Positions 33,606 to 45,964 are shown, numbered from the stretch's first letter. The stretch: DNA of 64,000 nt from Agrypnia vestita (GCA_016648135.1 JADDOH010000141.1:124001-188000), one strand, 5' to 3'. Notes: generated by a model not told the origin, from the sequence alone. Program-made: numbers and translations.

Positions 33606-34290
33606 ATTTAATCAACCCTGTATTTGGTTTAAAAAGTTGTAACTAGGTTTAAAAAAATTTATTGTTTTTCTTTGATGAAAGTGATTTTGGTGTGATCGGT
33701 TTCAATGATCTGCAAAAGTCCAAGACAGTACATTACTTATTAAATAATATTTTTTTAATTTTAAATATTTATGCATAATTGAATTCTTATGCTGCGTTAG
33801 TAATTAAGATAAGTATTTCCAAACAATACATACGTATTATAGTATAAAAATATATTTTTATACTAATGTGCCCATTTCGCCTATTTACAACCACTTTCAT
33901 TTATTGTCTTTAGGTACTTTCACCGCAACATTCTGTAATAAATTATAATACATCTTCTGTCTATTGTATGTATTTTTACGATTCTTTTAGTACCTACTAT
34001 AATTGTTTTATTTATTCCGGTATTTTACGAACGTTATAAAGACGATTTTGGTTCATGTTAATTATTATTATTATTCGGACCTACGAGTATGACACGTGTA
34101 CTGCCGTGCAGCTAAATTCTTAATCAAAATGATTTTTATAAAATACAACAGTATAATATAGGCCTAGGCTACATTTTCATTTAATGTTTGGCATATTCCA
34201 GTCCCAATTTGTTTTTGTGAAAATATATTGAAAAATTAATCAATACACGAAAATATCATGTAAACAAAAATCGTAAAAAGTAATTAAAAC
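33606..34290. other. AT-rich non-coding stretch
   Basis: Nothing supportable is visible. Confidence 0.4.
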
Positions 34291-34478
34291 ATTTTTTTAA
34301 ATAGAGATGCGAACATGGAATGCGTGTCGCATCAATATTCATATTATTTACAAAATAAGCTAAACGCTCATGCTACAAAAATAGTACTAACTTGCTTGTG
34401 TCATTGAATGGGGCTCGATCCACCGACGACCGCATCACTAGGCGAGTGTCATGACCACTATACCAAAAAGCTATCATT
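34291..34478 (-). mobile_element. tRNA-derived SINE, family S copy 2
   Basis: Minus-strand copy with a poly-A tail (poly-T at 34291-34299), the GTTCGCATCTCTATTT end, the AAGCAAGTTAGTACTATTTT body and a mutated tRNA head (TAGCTTTTTGGTATAGTGG). The TGATGCGACACGCATTCCATG segment matches the other copies. Confidence 0.8.
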
Positions 34479-34479
34479 G

Positions 34480-35450
34480 GATAGCTATAACTTCTAGCAA
34501 TTCAAACATTTTTTATACACATTAATTTAAAATGACCAATTCTAAGCATAATCCGTATACAACGGGTATTAAATAAAAAATATATTTATTTATTAAAACT
34601 TCCCACTGCCAATTAATAAAAGAAACATACGTAAATTGGATTACAATGTGTTGTAGATTTTTATATTGATAAGTAAGTTCTAAAATTTCTTTTGATTAAT
34701 ACTTAAAAAGTAATACTTAAAAAGAAACATATCATTGATATTATACCAACTGTAGCCATACTAACCTATTCATTAATTTTGTTATTTTTAAACAATTGTA
34801 GGTGTTAGGAGTGTGACGTACGTCGTGGACGTGTGTGACATGTTTTTTTAAAGTATTTTATAAATATAATGATAGAATAGCAATTAATTAGCCTCTTAAT
34901 TAACTTCTTGTATGTGTTATACATAATAGGAAACAATAAAAATATATTTGCATGGCAATAAAAATTACCTTATTCAGATTAGTTTGCGGCGATAACCAAA
35001 GTGATTGACTTTAACGGCTTAAAATGCGTCCGCACGCAACCACGGCCAAAAGCCTTCATCCGTGATCGTGATAATACTTTCACTTTAAAACTATTTATAT
35101 TTCAAGTAATGTAATGATAAACACTGAATTAACACGGATGTTAATGATCATGTTAATTTTATCGACCAAATCAGTCCATGCATAAAATCCCACTTGATGA
35201 CCAGAAATTAAGCACACATTATGTGAGAAATTAATCATTTTAAAGAGCCTTAATTGTCAAGTTTCACTCTCGCATGCTTGACTCGATCTTTTTAAGAGGC
35301 TACCTAAGCCGACAGCCTAATTTTGTGTAAGAAAACTGAATCTAAGTTTAAATACTTTTTCTATATAATGAGCGCAGACCAACCACTATATAATGAGGGA
35401 AGAGGGCTTACCTAGGACCATTTCATAAGCAAAAGCTCCTATATCGGTCC
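34480..35450. other. AT-rich non-coding stretch
   Basis: No gene, repeat or RNA is supportable here. Confidence 0.4.
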
Positions 35451-35481
35451 CTCTCATACGCCACCTGGTTGGCATTTTTTA

Positions 35482-35935
35482 ATGCAAAAAGTTACCATGG
35501 AATCCGTTATTGTAAAAAAAAAAACAAGTGGGCCGAACGGCTGCTATCCAAAATTTTCCCCCATTGTCGACGGCTATTCACTGTCTCGTTCTCTATATCG
35601 TGCAGTGATAAGAAAATCCGAGCTAAGTGTCAATATAAGGGATACAGTCAGCATGGAGCCCCTACTCCTACGTATAGAAAAATCACAAATGATGTGGCTT
35701 GGCAGTGTGCTAAGAATGAAAGTGGAATGGATTCCAAGAAGTATTCTCTTGGTAATCCCGGAAGGAGTGCGACCAGGGTTGCTTCCAGATTAAGCTGGGA
35801 GAAACAACAAAAAAGTGTATGAAAACCGAATGGATCTGGACTGGTTATTTCATACGGAAGCAATATGGTAGCATCTTGTCGATCCTTAGGCCCTTGATCC
35901 TACTAGGATAAGGGGATGAAGTTGATGATGATGAA
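35482..35935 (+). pseudogene. LINE ORF2 C-terminal remnant
   Basis: The frame at 35482-35793 contains RKSELSVNIRDTVSMEPLLL, then RIEKSQMMWLGSVLRM and IPRSILLVIPEG. This resembles the 'I..S...WFGH+.RM....+....L...P.G' stretch at the end of non-LTR ORF2. A frame change near 35790 and stops follow. The 3' end has a GATGATGATGA simple tract at 35919-35931, as expected for a LINE tail. Confidence 0.65.
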
Positions 35936-35944
35936 GGTTAAATA

Positions 35945-35987
35945 CTGCTCTGATGAAGCTTAAGTTAAGCGAAACCGTTTGGTATGA
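35945..35987 (+). ncRNA. Hammerhead-ribozyme-like motif, core intact
   Basis: CTGATGA (35950-35956), one extra A, helix II GCTTAA-G-TTAAGC (35958-35970, six pairs), GAAA (35971-35974), then ACCGTT and a helix I strand GGTA that pairs with TGCT (two G-U wobbles). All conserved core bases are present. It sits directly after the LINE tail. Confidence 0.5.
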
Positions 35988-35994
35988 TATTTTT

Positions 35995-36175
35995 GGTTGG
36001 CGATTGATAATCTTCCGATGAAATTGGTGAACGTTGCGTTGTGAAGAGTAATCACTCAAGCCAGCTCATACAGGCCCTGAGCCATCCTACGAGTATAAAA
36101 GGCTTCCACACACGTTTTTCATATAAACAGCTTCGTCTCTGTGAGGCATCTATGATTGATCTTAATTTGTTATAA
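35995..36175. mobile_element. Foldback element, family F copy 5 (right half)
   Basis: The internal block 'tgaacgttgcgttgtgaagagtaatcactcaagccagct' and a right end with GCTTCGTCTCTGTGAGGCAT, then CTATGATTGATCTTAA, match copy 1's right TIR. Confidence 0.7.
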
Positions 36176-36754
36176 AATATTTTCAGTCATCTACAATGTA
36201 AGAAAATTATTTTTTCTATCTATCTCCATACCAATTTTCAAATGTAAAATTATGCGCAAGTCCAGATAGAGTAGCCTCATTTTTCATAATAATTTTATAA
36301 TATAATTTATCAATATTCATTTTTATAAAAGCGCCATCTTCAGTAATTTCATTAAACTATTCATTTACAGGATAGGACGTATTTTCTTTTAGTTTCACTA
36401 TCCAAACGCTAGGCGACGCTGCTAAGCTAGAAGACCTTTGGAGGTTTACAAAAAGTATTTCCACACTACTTTTCCACACGAAATTTTCAAAATTTGTGAA
36501 GGTTCACTACTAATCAAAACTATAAAATAAAAATTCTAGTAATTAAATCGTGAATCATTATTAATTGTGGTCTTAGTTCGAAGTTTTTTCAAAAATTTCT
36601 ATAAGATTAGACTAATTGTCGAGTGTCAGTTCTGGTCTTAATGAAAGACGAGACATATCCAATCCTCTATTTCTAAACTAAACATCCAACTAAGATTTTT
36701 AATTTCCATTGTATCAAATAATAACCAAGGTTTTAATTTAACTCAGTCTTAGTC

Positions 36755-36905
36755 AGGAATAGTATAATACCGATTGTAAGCCCTCATCCATCGTATAGGA
36801 AAGTTCCATCCACGCTTCTCATATATAAATAGCTTCGTCTCTGTGATAATTCTATAATTTATTCCAACTAATTAATCATCCCTCTGGGAACAAAATACAG
36901 TAACT
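36755..36905. mobile_element. Foldback element, family F copy 6 (right end)
   Basis: GCTTCGTCTCTGTGATAATT, then TATAATTTATTCCAAC and the outer TCATCCCTCTGGGAACAAAA, resemble the right end and outer module of copy 1. The left half is absent. Confidence 0.6.
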
Positions 36906-36909
36906 GTGT

Positions 36910-38770
36910 TCCTAGAAAAGAAAATATGTTTAATTTATCGAAAAATTCATAAATTCATATGTTGGTACCTACGTGTGATGGTAAAAATGCGTTTACCTGC
37001 AATTGAATACCATATAGTATACCTATACAGCTTAAATTGTAAATTAAGTTTGATTATATTTTAAATATCCCCGTTTTAATTATTTTTTAATGCAATATAT
37101 GTATGAGTTACGATAGTAAGACATTTTTGTTGCATTAAACGTATGTAACAAGCAATTTTGAGGGTTTTGACCTCCATTTTTATTGTTACCTTTTTTCTGT
37201 TTTGTGAATGTCCAGTAAACATACAAAATTTAATTAATTAAAATTTTTAAATAATTTTATTTCCAAAGCCATTATTTCGTCTACGATATTTTTTAGGATA
37301 ACGCAGACAATTTATTTAAAATCTTTGTTTCACATCGTCAAACGGTTTTTTAAAATAAAAATTTCGTTTTCAGATCATTATGATACGACGACCTTAATGA
37401 TGGAATATTAATTGGATTAAGGAAAGATTTTTTAAATAGTTAATTTTTCAAAAATATCAGGTTAAGGACCCTCACTAGCTGCAGATAGGTACAATTTTAT
37501 ACATTTAAATTGATAGAGTCTAATGGCAACATATCACTTATATAATCATTCTTCTTATTGATGAAATTTTCATTTTCAGTCTATTCATCGTCTAATAATG
37601 AAATACTCGTAGAACAGATCATTTAAAGATGGCCAGACTAGTGGTCAATGTGTAGGTACTTCATCATGTACACGTTCACCAAATTGAAGAATTCAGAATG
37701 AACCCATCATTTGTAGCAGGTACCGAAATATTACGCACTTCATCCACTTTAGTGAAGTATATGAAGTTATCTGCTTGTTCGTTGTTTACGTAGTACTTCA
37801 AAATTGTACTACAACATTTTGCGTGTAGCTATAAATTATCGCTAATAGGGAAGATGTGGGAATTGAAATGGTCACTTATTGGCCAAAAAATATTTCTGAC
37901 GCAAGGGTAAGATTAGGATCGGTCTCACCGGGAAAGTGGAATTTGAATTAGTCATTTTTCATCGTTCATTTGGAGGATTGAATTGGAACTGTTCATCTTC
38001 ATATTCGTGAAAGTGTAGTAATGTGTTCTTCCGTTTGAAATTTGAAGGATTGAAGTAGTTGTTGAATTTAAAACTTGTGAAGTCAACTATAATGAAGTAC
38101 CTAATTCATTGTATTACATAGTAGACCCATCACTAGTAGCGATGCAATAAAAACAAGATCTGACGTCACGTGAAAGTGTATTATCATCACTTCAAACAAA
38201 CAAAATTATTTTGCTGATGTTTATTATCTTAGTTGATTTTTTAAATAAATTAAGTTTATAAAAGTCTCGACTTATTTTCTGTTGTTATTGAAGGGGTATT
38301 TTAATGCTTACTTATATAAATAAATAATACTATTTTTCGAAAGAGCCGAGATGATATTCAATGACGCGATTTACAAAGTCTATCAAAAAATGCGAGATTT
38401 TTTTTATGTTAAATCAAATTATTATTGAATATAACTAAACACTACTGAAATAGAAGTAAAAAATTATGATAACAGCCCATAAAAAGATACCTGCTACCGT
38501 ACACGCTAGAAAAGTTTGTATAGGTACCTACTTATACATCAACGTGTGTTGGCCATGTGTATATTGCGACACGTGAAATACGCCTAGAACATATGATAGT
38601 TGCGACAATTCACCTGTCTACCGGTAGTGAAACAAACCACTAACTGCACAAGTGGTGATTTATTACAAGGTATTCGCACTTTCCGAAGTACGGCGGCACA
38701 ACGGGTCCGTCGCTGAGTAAACTTTATGAAGATGTCATTATGCGTTATGTTTACATGCATTTTTAAAATT
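36910..38770. other. AT-rich non-coding stretch
   Basis: I see no gene or strong repeat. Between 37700 and 38100 there are several irregular recurrences of 'gtgaagta', too weak to call. Confidence 0.4.
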
Positions 38771-38774
38771 TTAA

Positions 38775-38870
38775 ATAAGACTTTTCGCTGGTTCCCGGAG
38801 GCGACACTTGAACCTACGACCACTTCCTCATTCCACGTACATTGTCCACAAACCCTCGTGGCTTGTCTGA
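38775..38870 (-). pseudogene. tRNA-like SINE scrap
   Basis: The minus strand has GTCGTAGGTTCAAGTGTCGC (a box B-type T-arm) after GCCACGAGGGTTTGTGGACA. It resembles a tRNA-derived SINE head of a family other than S. The call is tentative. Confidence 0.3.
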
Positions 38871-38879
38871 AAATAGTTT

Positions 38880-40370
38880 TTATTTTATTTTAATGAAGAC
38901 ACATTTTATTACAGTGATTCAATTTTAGAATTGAATGTATCAATTGGAAAAATACAGGCGTATACACCGGGTAAGAAAATATTTCAGGTTCGTATCCCGG
39001 TGGTAAATAAATGTTTTTGGAATTGGTAGATTTTTTCTGTATTTTTCTAACTGATTAATTTAATTTAAAAATCATTTGTACTTATTTATTTAAATAAAGA
39101 ATCAATAAATATTTAAATAATAATCATGATTTCAGTCAAGAAGTCTTAAATATTTCGGTCGGTTAAATAAGTCATAAGTTGTACTGCAAAACAAGAAATA
39201 TTTTTATAGGATGTTTTATCTGCGTGTACCTACTTAGATTTATTTGCGTCTCTAATATTAACGTTATTCCCCATTTTAACGTTATTACGAATCAATTTTT
39301 CGATCGGACACCATTTCGAAACAAGATTAATATTCAAAAATTAACAAACTAAACCGAGATTCCTACAAAATATATTTTTTTTAATTCATCAAAATCTGTT
39401 TAACACTACGGGAATTATTGTGGCCACATAATCGTTATATCCCATATATGTACACATAATTGTTCTTGCATCTTTGTTAATAGGTATATGCATGCACCAG
39501 TTAATATTTATATCAAAATGTTACTAAAACATTAACAAGATTGCGAACAGTATTAATCCACAGTAATATTAAGTGATTAAAGTAACAACTTTCGCTTTTC
39601 AGCAGGCCATATATATAAAATGGAAAATTGATATCGAATGTCAAAATAATTTTAATAGTATTTATTTTAGTAAAAAAACAAGAACAATAATTTTAGTATT
39701 GCGAAATTACATATAGCGGAGTAACAATATAGCTGTTTTTTTTTAAATTTCTTTATAATAAGTGATGAAACTAGAGAGGCTAAAAGGAATTGTTGGAGAA
39801 ATTTTCACATATTTCAAATTTTCGAAAATTGGCCTAGCTACTTATAAAACCATAGAAATTTCGAGGAATCTAATCACTTGGCGAAGGCCATTTCAAAAGA
39901 CTAGACTACAAGAATTTGGGATTAACCAACCGAGACTCTAAACGATCACTTCTTCATTTACTTTTTTTTTATGTACGAAAATATGTATATAGACATGAAC
40001 TTAACCTAAATTTATTGGTACGAGGTCTGGTTTCGCGGCTGGTTTCATCACCTTTGACTTGTTTAAAAACATTACTACGAGCTTGTAAATTGAAAAAATA
40101 CAATTATGAAAGTCAATAAACTAAATACACTTAAAAAGTTTAATGTCTAAATAAATAAGTTGCGCGTCTATTGAAAAGAATGCGTTATAGAGGATTTAAT
40201 TATGCAAGGGGCGAGACTTTCCTGTGTCTTCCACTGTGTCCTTCGTACTTTCAATGTTTCCTAATTCCCTCACCTAAAGAAGGGTTAAGTTGAGCTCTGT
40301 AAAATTTTATAGTCTGCATAAAAATATTTTTTTTTTACACATCATTTTCCATTTAAAGGCAGTACCTAGA
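38880..40370. other. AT-rich non-coding stretch
   Basis: Nothing is supportable except a box B-like scrap (CAGGTTCGTATCCCGGTGG) near 38986. Confidence 0.4.
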
Positions 40371-40379
40371 CTTAAAAAT

Positions 40380-40645
40380 GTGAAATACCCTTTTCCACCG
40401 GCACGACTTCTGCAAATTCTTCACTTCAGCGTCACCGTTTTCCTCGGGCTGATTGAGGTTTAGACACAACTGTCACGGCGTGTCGGGTAGCGGCATTAGT
40501 CAGGCATTTGGTTCAGAAACCTTGAGTGTTAAAAGATAGTGATAAGCCGCCTGTGTGAACACGCCCGTAAACAGAAAAATGTGTTCTGTCGAGATGTGGC
40601 AATCGGTTTTCATTGAAAAACTCGCCGCGGCCGAGGAAGTGAAGT
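40380..40645 (+). other. GC-richer island, possible regulatory region or first exon
   Basis: The stretch has clustered CpGs (GACACAACTGTCACGGCGTG and others) in AT-rich surroundings and ends near CTCGCCGCGGCCGAGGAAGT. I could not find a TATA box, an open frame or a donor site that would turn it into a gene call. Confidence 0.25.
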
Positions 40646-40949
40646 GAATTGAGTCATTATGTTGGTTACTTATTTTTAGTATCTTTAATTAATGGAAAAA
40701 TATTTTTTGAAATATTATAAATAAATTTTTTGTGTATTATAAATATATTGAATAAATTGATATAACAACGTTAGTACATGTCATGTTTATGGTTTAACAA
40801 CTAAGATAAAAGGCGTGTTTAAACTGAGAAATAATTGATTTCATGTAAATTTCATTAATTATTTCGCTTTGTTAATTAATTAAGAGTTCGGAAATCAGTT
40901 TAACTAGATCTTTTTTATATAATTTATTAAAATGCCTTTGTTTTGCCAG

Positions 40950-41010
40950 TTACATATTGAAAATATTAACATTTTTCAAAGCCAAAGGTCCCTTGTCAGG
41001 ATACAATGAA
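40950..41010 (-). repeat. Decayed hammerhead-like repeat copy
   Basis: The minus strand reads TTGTATCCTGACAAGGGACC, then TTTGAAAAATGTTAATATTT. The 5' TTGTATC and the layout match the family, but the core G of CTGANGA is A, so it should be inactive. Confidence 0.5.
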
Positions 41011-41129
41011 TACTCGAACAAATTAAAAATAATATATAGGAAATAATAATTAAGTACTTACATAATTTTTCATATTCGATATAAATTACTATAATAATAG
41101 TCCAACGTATTATAAAAAATTTGTCAGAA

Positions 41130-41260
41130 ATATTGAAAAAAAAAATGCAAACTTTGATATTAGGTCATGGGTACTTGAAAATTTTTGACTCATAATCAGG
41201 GCAGGAATATAGTCCTGCGAGGTTATTAATATTTTCCAAATAATCCTGTATATATAAATA
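41130..41260. repeat. Dispersed repeat shared with 24780-24930
   Basis: On the minus strand, TTCCTGCCCTGATTATGAGTC followed by AAAAATTTTCAAG and CAAAGTTTGCATTTTTTT matches TTCCTGCTTTGATAATGAGTC and its downstream sequence on the + strand near 24816. Confidence 0.55.
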
Positions 41261-41844
41261 AACAAAAATAGTAGAAAACTAGTATAACCTAATCACCTAA
41301 TCTGATTCTCTCAACTTTGAAGTTGAACTCTCAGCAGTATTAAGTGATGACTAAATTTAATTAAAATAGATTATAGTGAAAGCCAAAAGGGAATAAGTGA
41401 TTATTTCGAACTTTATAGGAGAGCAAAATAAAGTTCTGTCAATCTGATTTTGTCAGTATTTCTTTTATTGTTAAATGATTTCCATGTGTGTTTTGGAACA
41501 AATATGGAAATTGTTTTCATACTTTGTTTATTTCACTTTTCTCTTGATTTATTGCTTTTATTACCATTTTCATACTTTGTTTTTTTCACTTTTCTCATGT
41601 TTTATTTCTTATATAATTGGTTAGATTAGCGTTAAGATCTGAAATTACATTGATATAGTGAGTCGTTCATAATTGAACTCCAGTAGGATATTTCAAGATT
41701 GTTTCTTTGATTTGTTGTACTGTGAACTTACTCAGTAAATAAATAAATCGTTTAATAATAAACGAAACATTGGCAAAATTAGATTGACAGAACAATATTT
41801 TGCTCTCCTGTAAACTTTGAAATAATCACTAATACCTTTTGGCT

Positions 41845-41990
41845 TTTGGATGTCTCACAGAGACTGAGCTACTTATATGGGAAAGTTGGTATGGAAGTCT
41901 TTTGGGTGTTTATAAGATTATCAAATGGATGACTTTAGGGATCATTTTACACAATGTAACGTTCACTCATTCTATCTAAGATCAACCACA
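41845..41990. mobile_element. Foldback element, family F copy 7 (left half)
   Basis: GGATGTCTCACAGAGACTGA, then 'tatgggaaagttggtatggaagtcttttgggtgt' and ATTTTACACAATGTAACGTT follow the order of the left half of the family. Confidence 0.7.
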
Positions 41991-42489
41991 TACCGATCAA
42001 ATTTTAATAATTTTAAATTTTTATAACGTGTTTAAAACATTTCTTAATATTTATTTATTTTACATAACATTACATTAAATTACATTACAAATATAATTAT
42101 ACAATAATAATTTATCATACAATCATATAATAAAATATGTTAACTACCCAACTAGGCTGGCTTGTTTTAGGGCAAGTTATATATTTCATTTTAAAACACA
42201 ATATTCGACTTTAGGTACTCATTAGTATATATAATTAATTAATGATTTAGAGTGACATTGTAAATACTAAATATAAAAATTAAAAAACACAATGTTTTTT
42301 ATGAGAGTTCAATATTTTATTAGTCTCTTACAGGACGATCGTTTCGGCTGTTTAGGCCATTATCAACTGATAAACATAGCTATTATTCTTGAGTTTATAT
42401 ACAAATATTTTGGAATACTATTTTTATTTTGTCATTCGCCGCTGGTAAATGAGATGAGACCCAATTTTAGATTTTTTTAAATGTGGAGG

Positions 42490-42615
42490 TAAAGGGTTAA
42501 CGGCTGCGTCGTTAGAGTTTGTTGGCCCTGGGCGCCGCTGGGCGGGACCCTTCGTTAGCGGCGGCCGCCCTGTCGCCGTTGCACAACCTCGGACTTGTGA
42601 AATTAGACCGACCGC
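42490..42615. other. Very GC-rich 120-bp island
   Basis: From about 42500 to 42600 the sequence is strongly GC-rich (for example GGCGCCGCTGGGCGGGACCC and GCGGCGGCCGCCCTGTCGCC), an abrupt contrast with flanks above 65% AT. No frame, RNA fold or repeat partner in the window explains it. Confidence 0.35.
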
Positions 42616-42679
42616 ATTGAGAACAAAACTCCAATTAAAATAAAAATATTGGAGATGGAAAAATGGTCAACCAAATCTA

Positions 42680-43040
42680 TGGTTCAGAATATTTTGAGTT
42701 TGTTCAAATCTTTCAGAACAGTGCTGGATTTATGTCACAGAGACATTATTAATCAATTAATGTATATTATAGATATCACAGAGACGAAACTGTTTTTATT
42801 ATGGTAAAGTAGGTATAGAAGTCATTTTGGGTGTACATAGGACTTATGACCTATGACTTACGACTTATGACTTATGACTTATGATCTATCTATCATGGGT
42901 GGAAATGGCGAATGTTACATTGTGTAAAGTGATCACTTAAACCAACCATAAAGATAGGTCATAAGTCCTATGTACACCCAAAATGACTTCTATACCTACG
43001 TTCCCATAATAACTGTGATATCTATAATATACATTAATTC
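42680..43040. mobile_element. Foldback element, family F copy 8, near-complete
   Basis: The outer module TCAGAATATTTTGAGTTTG begins at about 42683. The left arm (42755-42854) and right arm (42954-43039) are reverse complements, with a core of 50 bp almost perfect (GGTATAGAAGTCATTTTGGG, then TGTACATAGGACTTATGACC). The left arm carries about 16 extra bases around 42782-42797. Seven tandem GACTTAT-type heptamers (42841-42889) lie at the left arm's inner end. Confidence 0.88.
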
Positions 43041-43149
43041 AAATTTATGGTATTTTTACAATATTGTACCAAAATGTAAAATTACATACGAGTAAATGAG
43101 GGTATAAAAGCAAAGGCAGCAGAATCTGAGATTAATCTATGAAACCTAA

Positions 43150-43461
43150 CTAAATAACTAACTAACCATCACGCCGTTTCCCAGCAGGGGTAGGCAGAAA
43201 GGATTGAACGCCACACTCTTCTATCCTGGCACACCACTTTTGCTCCGGCCACATTCATACATCTTCTCATACAAGTTCTACGGTTGTTGCGGCTTTTAAC
43301 GGGGCCGTCCTCAAACACTTGTTGTATCTGATCGTGCCAGGTCTTTCGCGGATGCCCTCTATTTCTGTTGCCTTCAACACTCGCCTCATATATTTTCTTA
43401 ACCATCCTTTCCTCACCACACCAAACCATCTCAGCACTCTTTTCTTTATTCTATCTACCAT
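43150..43461 (-). pseudogene. LINE ORF2 C-terminal remnant, family L copy 1
   Basis: The minus-strand frames read VLRWFGVVRKG, then MVKKIYEASVEGNRNRGHPR, KTWHDQIQQVFEDG and RRCMNVAGAKVVCQDRRVWR. This is a well-conserved tail of an arthropod non-LTR ORF2. One frame change near 43380 separates the two halves. A second copy lies at 45965-46140. Confidence 0.82.
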
Positions 43462-45035
43462 GAAACCTACATATTATTAAAAGAATGGACATCTAAGTTT
43501 TCATTTTTTATTCGTGTATAAATAAGTATTTAACTTTTAAATACGGATATTTCTGTGTTTGCTACCAAATAGTGGGCATTGCAGCTTTTGCTATTTACAT
43601 CATTGGATATCGCTGTCTTCGCTATGATTTTTCAGTGTAAAATCGTCATCAACTCTCACTTTAGTATGAAGTGCACATCCTTGGAGATTGACTGGTTGGA
43701 TATTGCCTACTATCCTTTTAATAGTGATTTGGAAACATGATTTTGGAAGCGATAAAGCTATATTATATAAATTCTCGAAATCAGTACATTCTAAATTATG
43801 TGACTGCATTATTTTGTTTAATTTTTGTATATTATTAATAATAATAATAAATAAATTTTTTTGTATTCACATTAATAGATGACAATATTTTATAGTGTTT
43901 AAAAAATGTATGACCATGTATCATTGTTGGTGAGGGTCAAAGTAAACACTACATTTGATGCCCTGCCTTTGCTTTTTTACCCCTCATATACCTATTTTAT
44001 AAATTCATAGATGCCTTTCCTCTCTACCCAGGGAGAAAAACCTAATGCTTAATTATTAACATGAAATACTTTTACAGAAAAATGTAAATTAAGATTTTTT
44101 TTAATTCCACGCACTTTTTTAATTCCACATGACCTTACATTAATGTCCCAAGATGTTTTTTTTTCAAAATTTGATTACAGAATAGCACTCAAAATTTGTG
44201 TATTGATTAGCAGTTAAAGGTAAAAATACTAAAAAATTCCTGATTTGTATTTTTAAACCGCTGCTGGCATTTGAAATTTTGAAAAAATACAATTTTTTAA
44301 TTTTTTTACAATCATTCTTTGAAAATAAAAACGTTATTGACAAGCTTATGTTAATAAAATAGTAAAAAGAATTTGAAGGCAATTTTGAGAATTGTATTGA
44401 CATTTGAAATAATGAAAAATGACCTTTTTTTATCATTTTTAATAAATTCATTCATTTTTAGGAGTAAAACCATAAAAATGTTAAAACTAATATTTACTCT
44501 GATTTTGTTTGAACATTACATTAATATTGTGTTTTACTTTCGCGCCTAAGGGTCAGGTTTGACACGAATATTTCAAGAATTCCATAATAAATGTTATAAT
44601 AACGAAGAACTGCGATATTCGGGAAATGGTTTGCGTTGACTCTGATGGTACTGCGACTAGCAGGTACAGGAAGAGTGGTGTTATTCAATACCTAGAATTG
44701 CAGTTGTTAATATGTTTGCTGCATACCTAAGAAAACTCTTGAAATACCCTTTCCCAACCTTAGACGGATCCACTGCAGGCCCTCACGAATGTTCTATTCC
44801 TTCGGGAAAGCACTCTTAGGTTACGAGAATAATCTTGTAATATTTTTTTCATTAGTAAATCTACCTGAATTTGAATAAAATATTGTGAATACAATGAACG
44901 CGTGTAGTATGTAGAACTAGTAAATATTGTTCACGGAAAACTGGGACATTCCAGGTGGCTCAGTCTGCCAATAATATTTTGTAACTACATATATTTGGGT
45001 AAGAGCAATCCTTCTGAAAACTTTTAAAATTAATG
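43462..45035. other. AT-rich non-coding stretch
   Basis: Short frames (43600-43809 and 44164-44451) lack any domain. No repeat is recognised. Confidence 0.4.
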
Positions 45036-45039
45036 TATA

Positions 45040-45560
45040 TGCATGTGTTCGGGTCTTTGCAAAGATTCAGCCATCCTTCAAAGATGAAGCCCAACAAATA
45101 GCAAGGTATGTACTGGAATATGTAAAATCAATCACTGATGCTGTTATGAAAGGGATGGTTCCTTTAATATAAGGAGTCATATCCGAGAACTCTTTCCGCG
45201 GCGTATTCGGAATCTAGAGAAAATAACCAGCCTACTCACATCAGAGCATTTAATCAACCGCAAATATTTTTTTCCGCTGAAGATTTATTCCATATGATTA
45301 CCCAAAATGAGTGTCGACTAACATCACTCCCTATCCTTAACCATATCTCTGATGAAGAATTGAAAGAATGACTACTAAATAACAATCTACGTTTAAAAAT
45401 TGTTGAATTTTTCTGTCACACACAAGCAGTAAAGCGGTGTGTTGATTGTGATTATTACGGCAGCTTCTGAGTTAATTAAAGGTGAAAAATATCAAAAAAG
45501 ATTTATAAGGAAAAGAATTGAATCCAAAATTTAAATGTCTTATTTTAACCCTAAGTGTTT
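45040..45560 (+). pseudogene. Unassigned multi-frame coding relic
   Basis: Pieces of protein-like sequence occur in order across shifting frames: PSFKDEAQQIARYVLEYVKS, then ITDAVMKGMVPL, then FFCHTQAVKRCV and a piece like KGEKYQKRFIRKRIESK. The HTQAV+R.V motif recalls a protein seen in many arthropod genomes in high copy, possibly transposon-derived, but I cannot name the family safely. Stops and frameshifts show it is dead. Confidence 0.4.
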
Positions 45561-45964
45561 CTCACATTTAATATGAGTTACTTTGCATAAAAAGATAAAC
45601 TTGTTATTTTAAAAAAATCTTTTATGTCCGGTAGAGGTCTAAAAATAGTACGAGAATTAAAAACACAATGTAATGTATAAAACTACACGTAAATACGCAA
45701 ATTTTGATATATATTTTGAAAGGAAATTCCTTTAAAAAATCTCCACACATTAACGGGACACTACTGTACATATCTTCGTCTAGCGCTCGCCCGGTCATCG
45801 ACCGTCAGCGATCGTGTGGGTGATCAGCAATAATTATTCAACGATCAGGATTCTTCAGCCAGGATGTCTATCGTCTTCCAGGACCACTTTTGCTGGCAAT
45901 TTTGCCTTGAACCATAAGCTTTATTCAGGTTGTGGCCAAATATTATGTTATTTCTTGGTTTTTT

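Noticed and set aside
40380..40645. First exon of a third gene
   Set aside because: GC-rich, but I found no TATA box, convincing initiator, open frame or donor to support it.
42325..42372. Another hammerhead-like copy (GCCGAAACGATCGTCC on the minus strand)
   Set aside because: The expected CTGANGA reads TTGATAA and the helices are unclear, so I left it out of the family.
42841..42889. CRISPR-like array of GACTTAT units
   Set aside because: Units are directly abutting heptamers without spacers, in eukaryotic DNA, at the inner end of a foldback arm.
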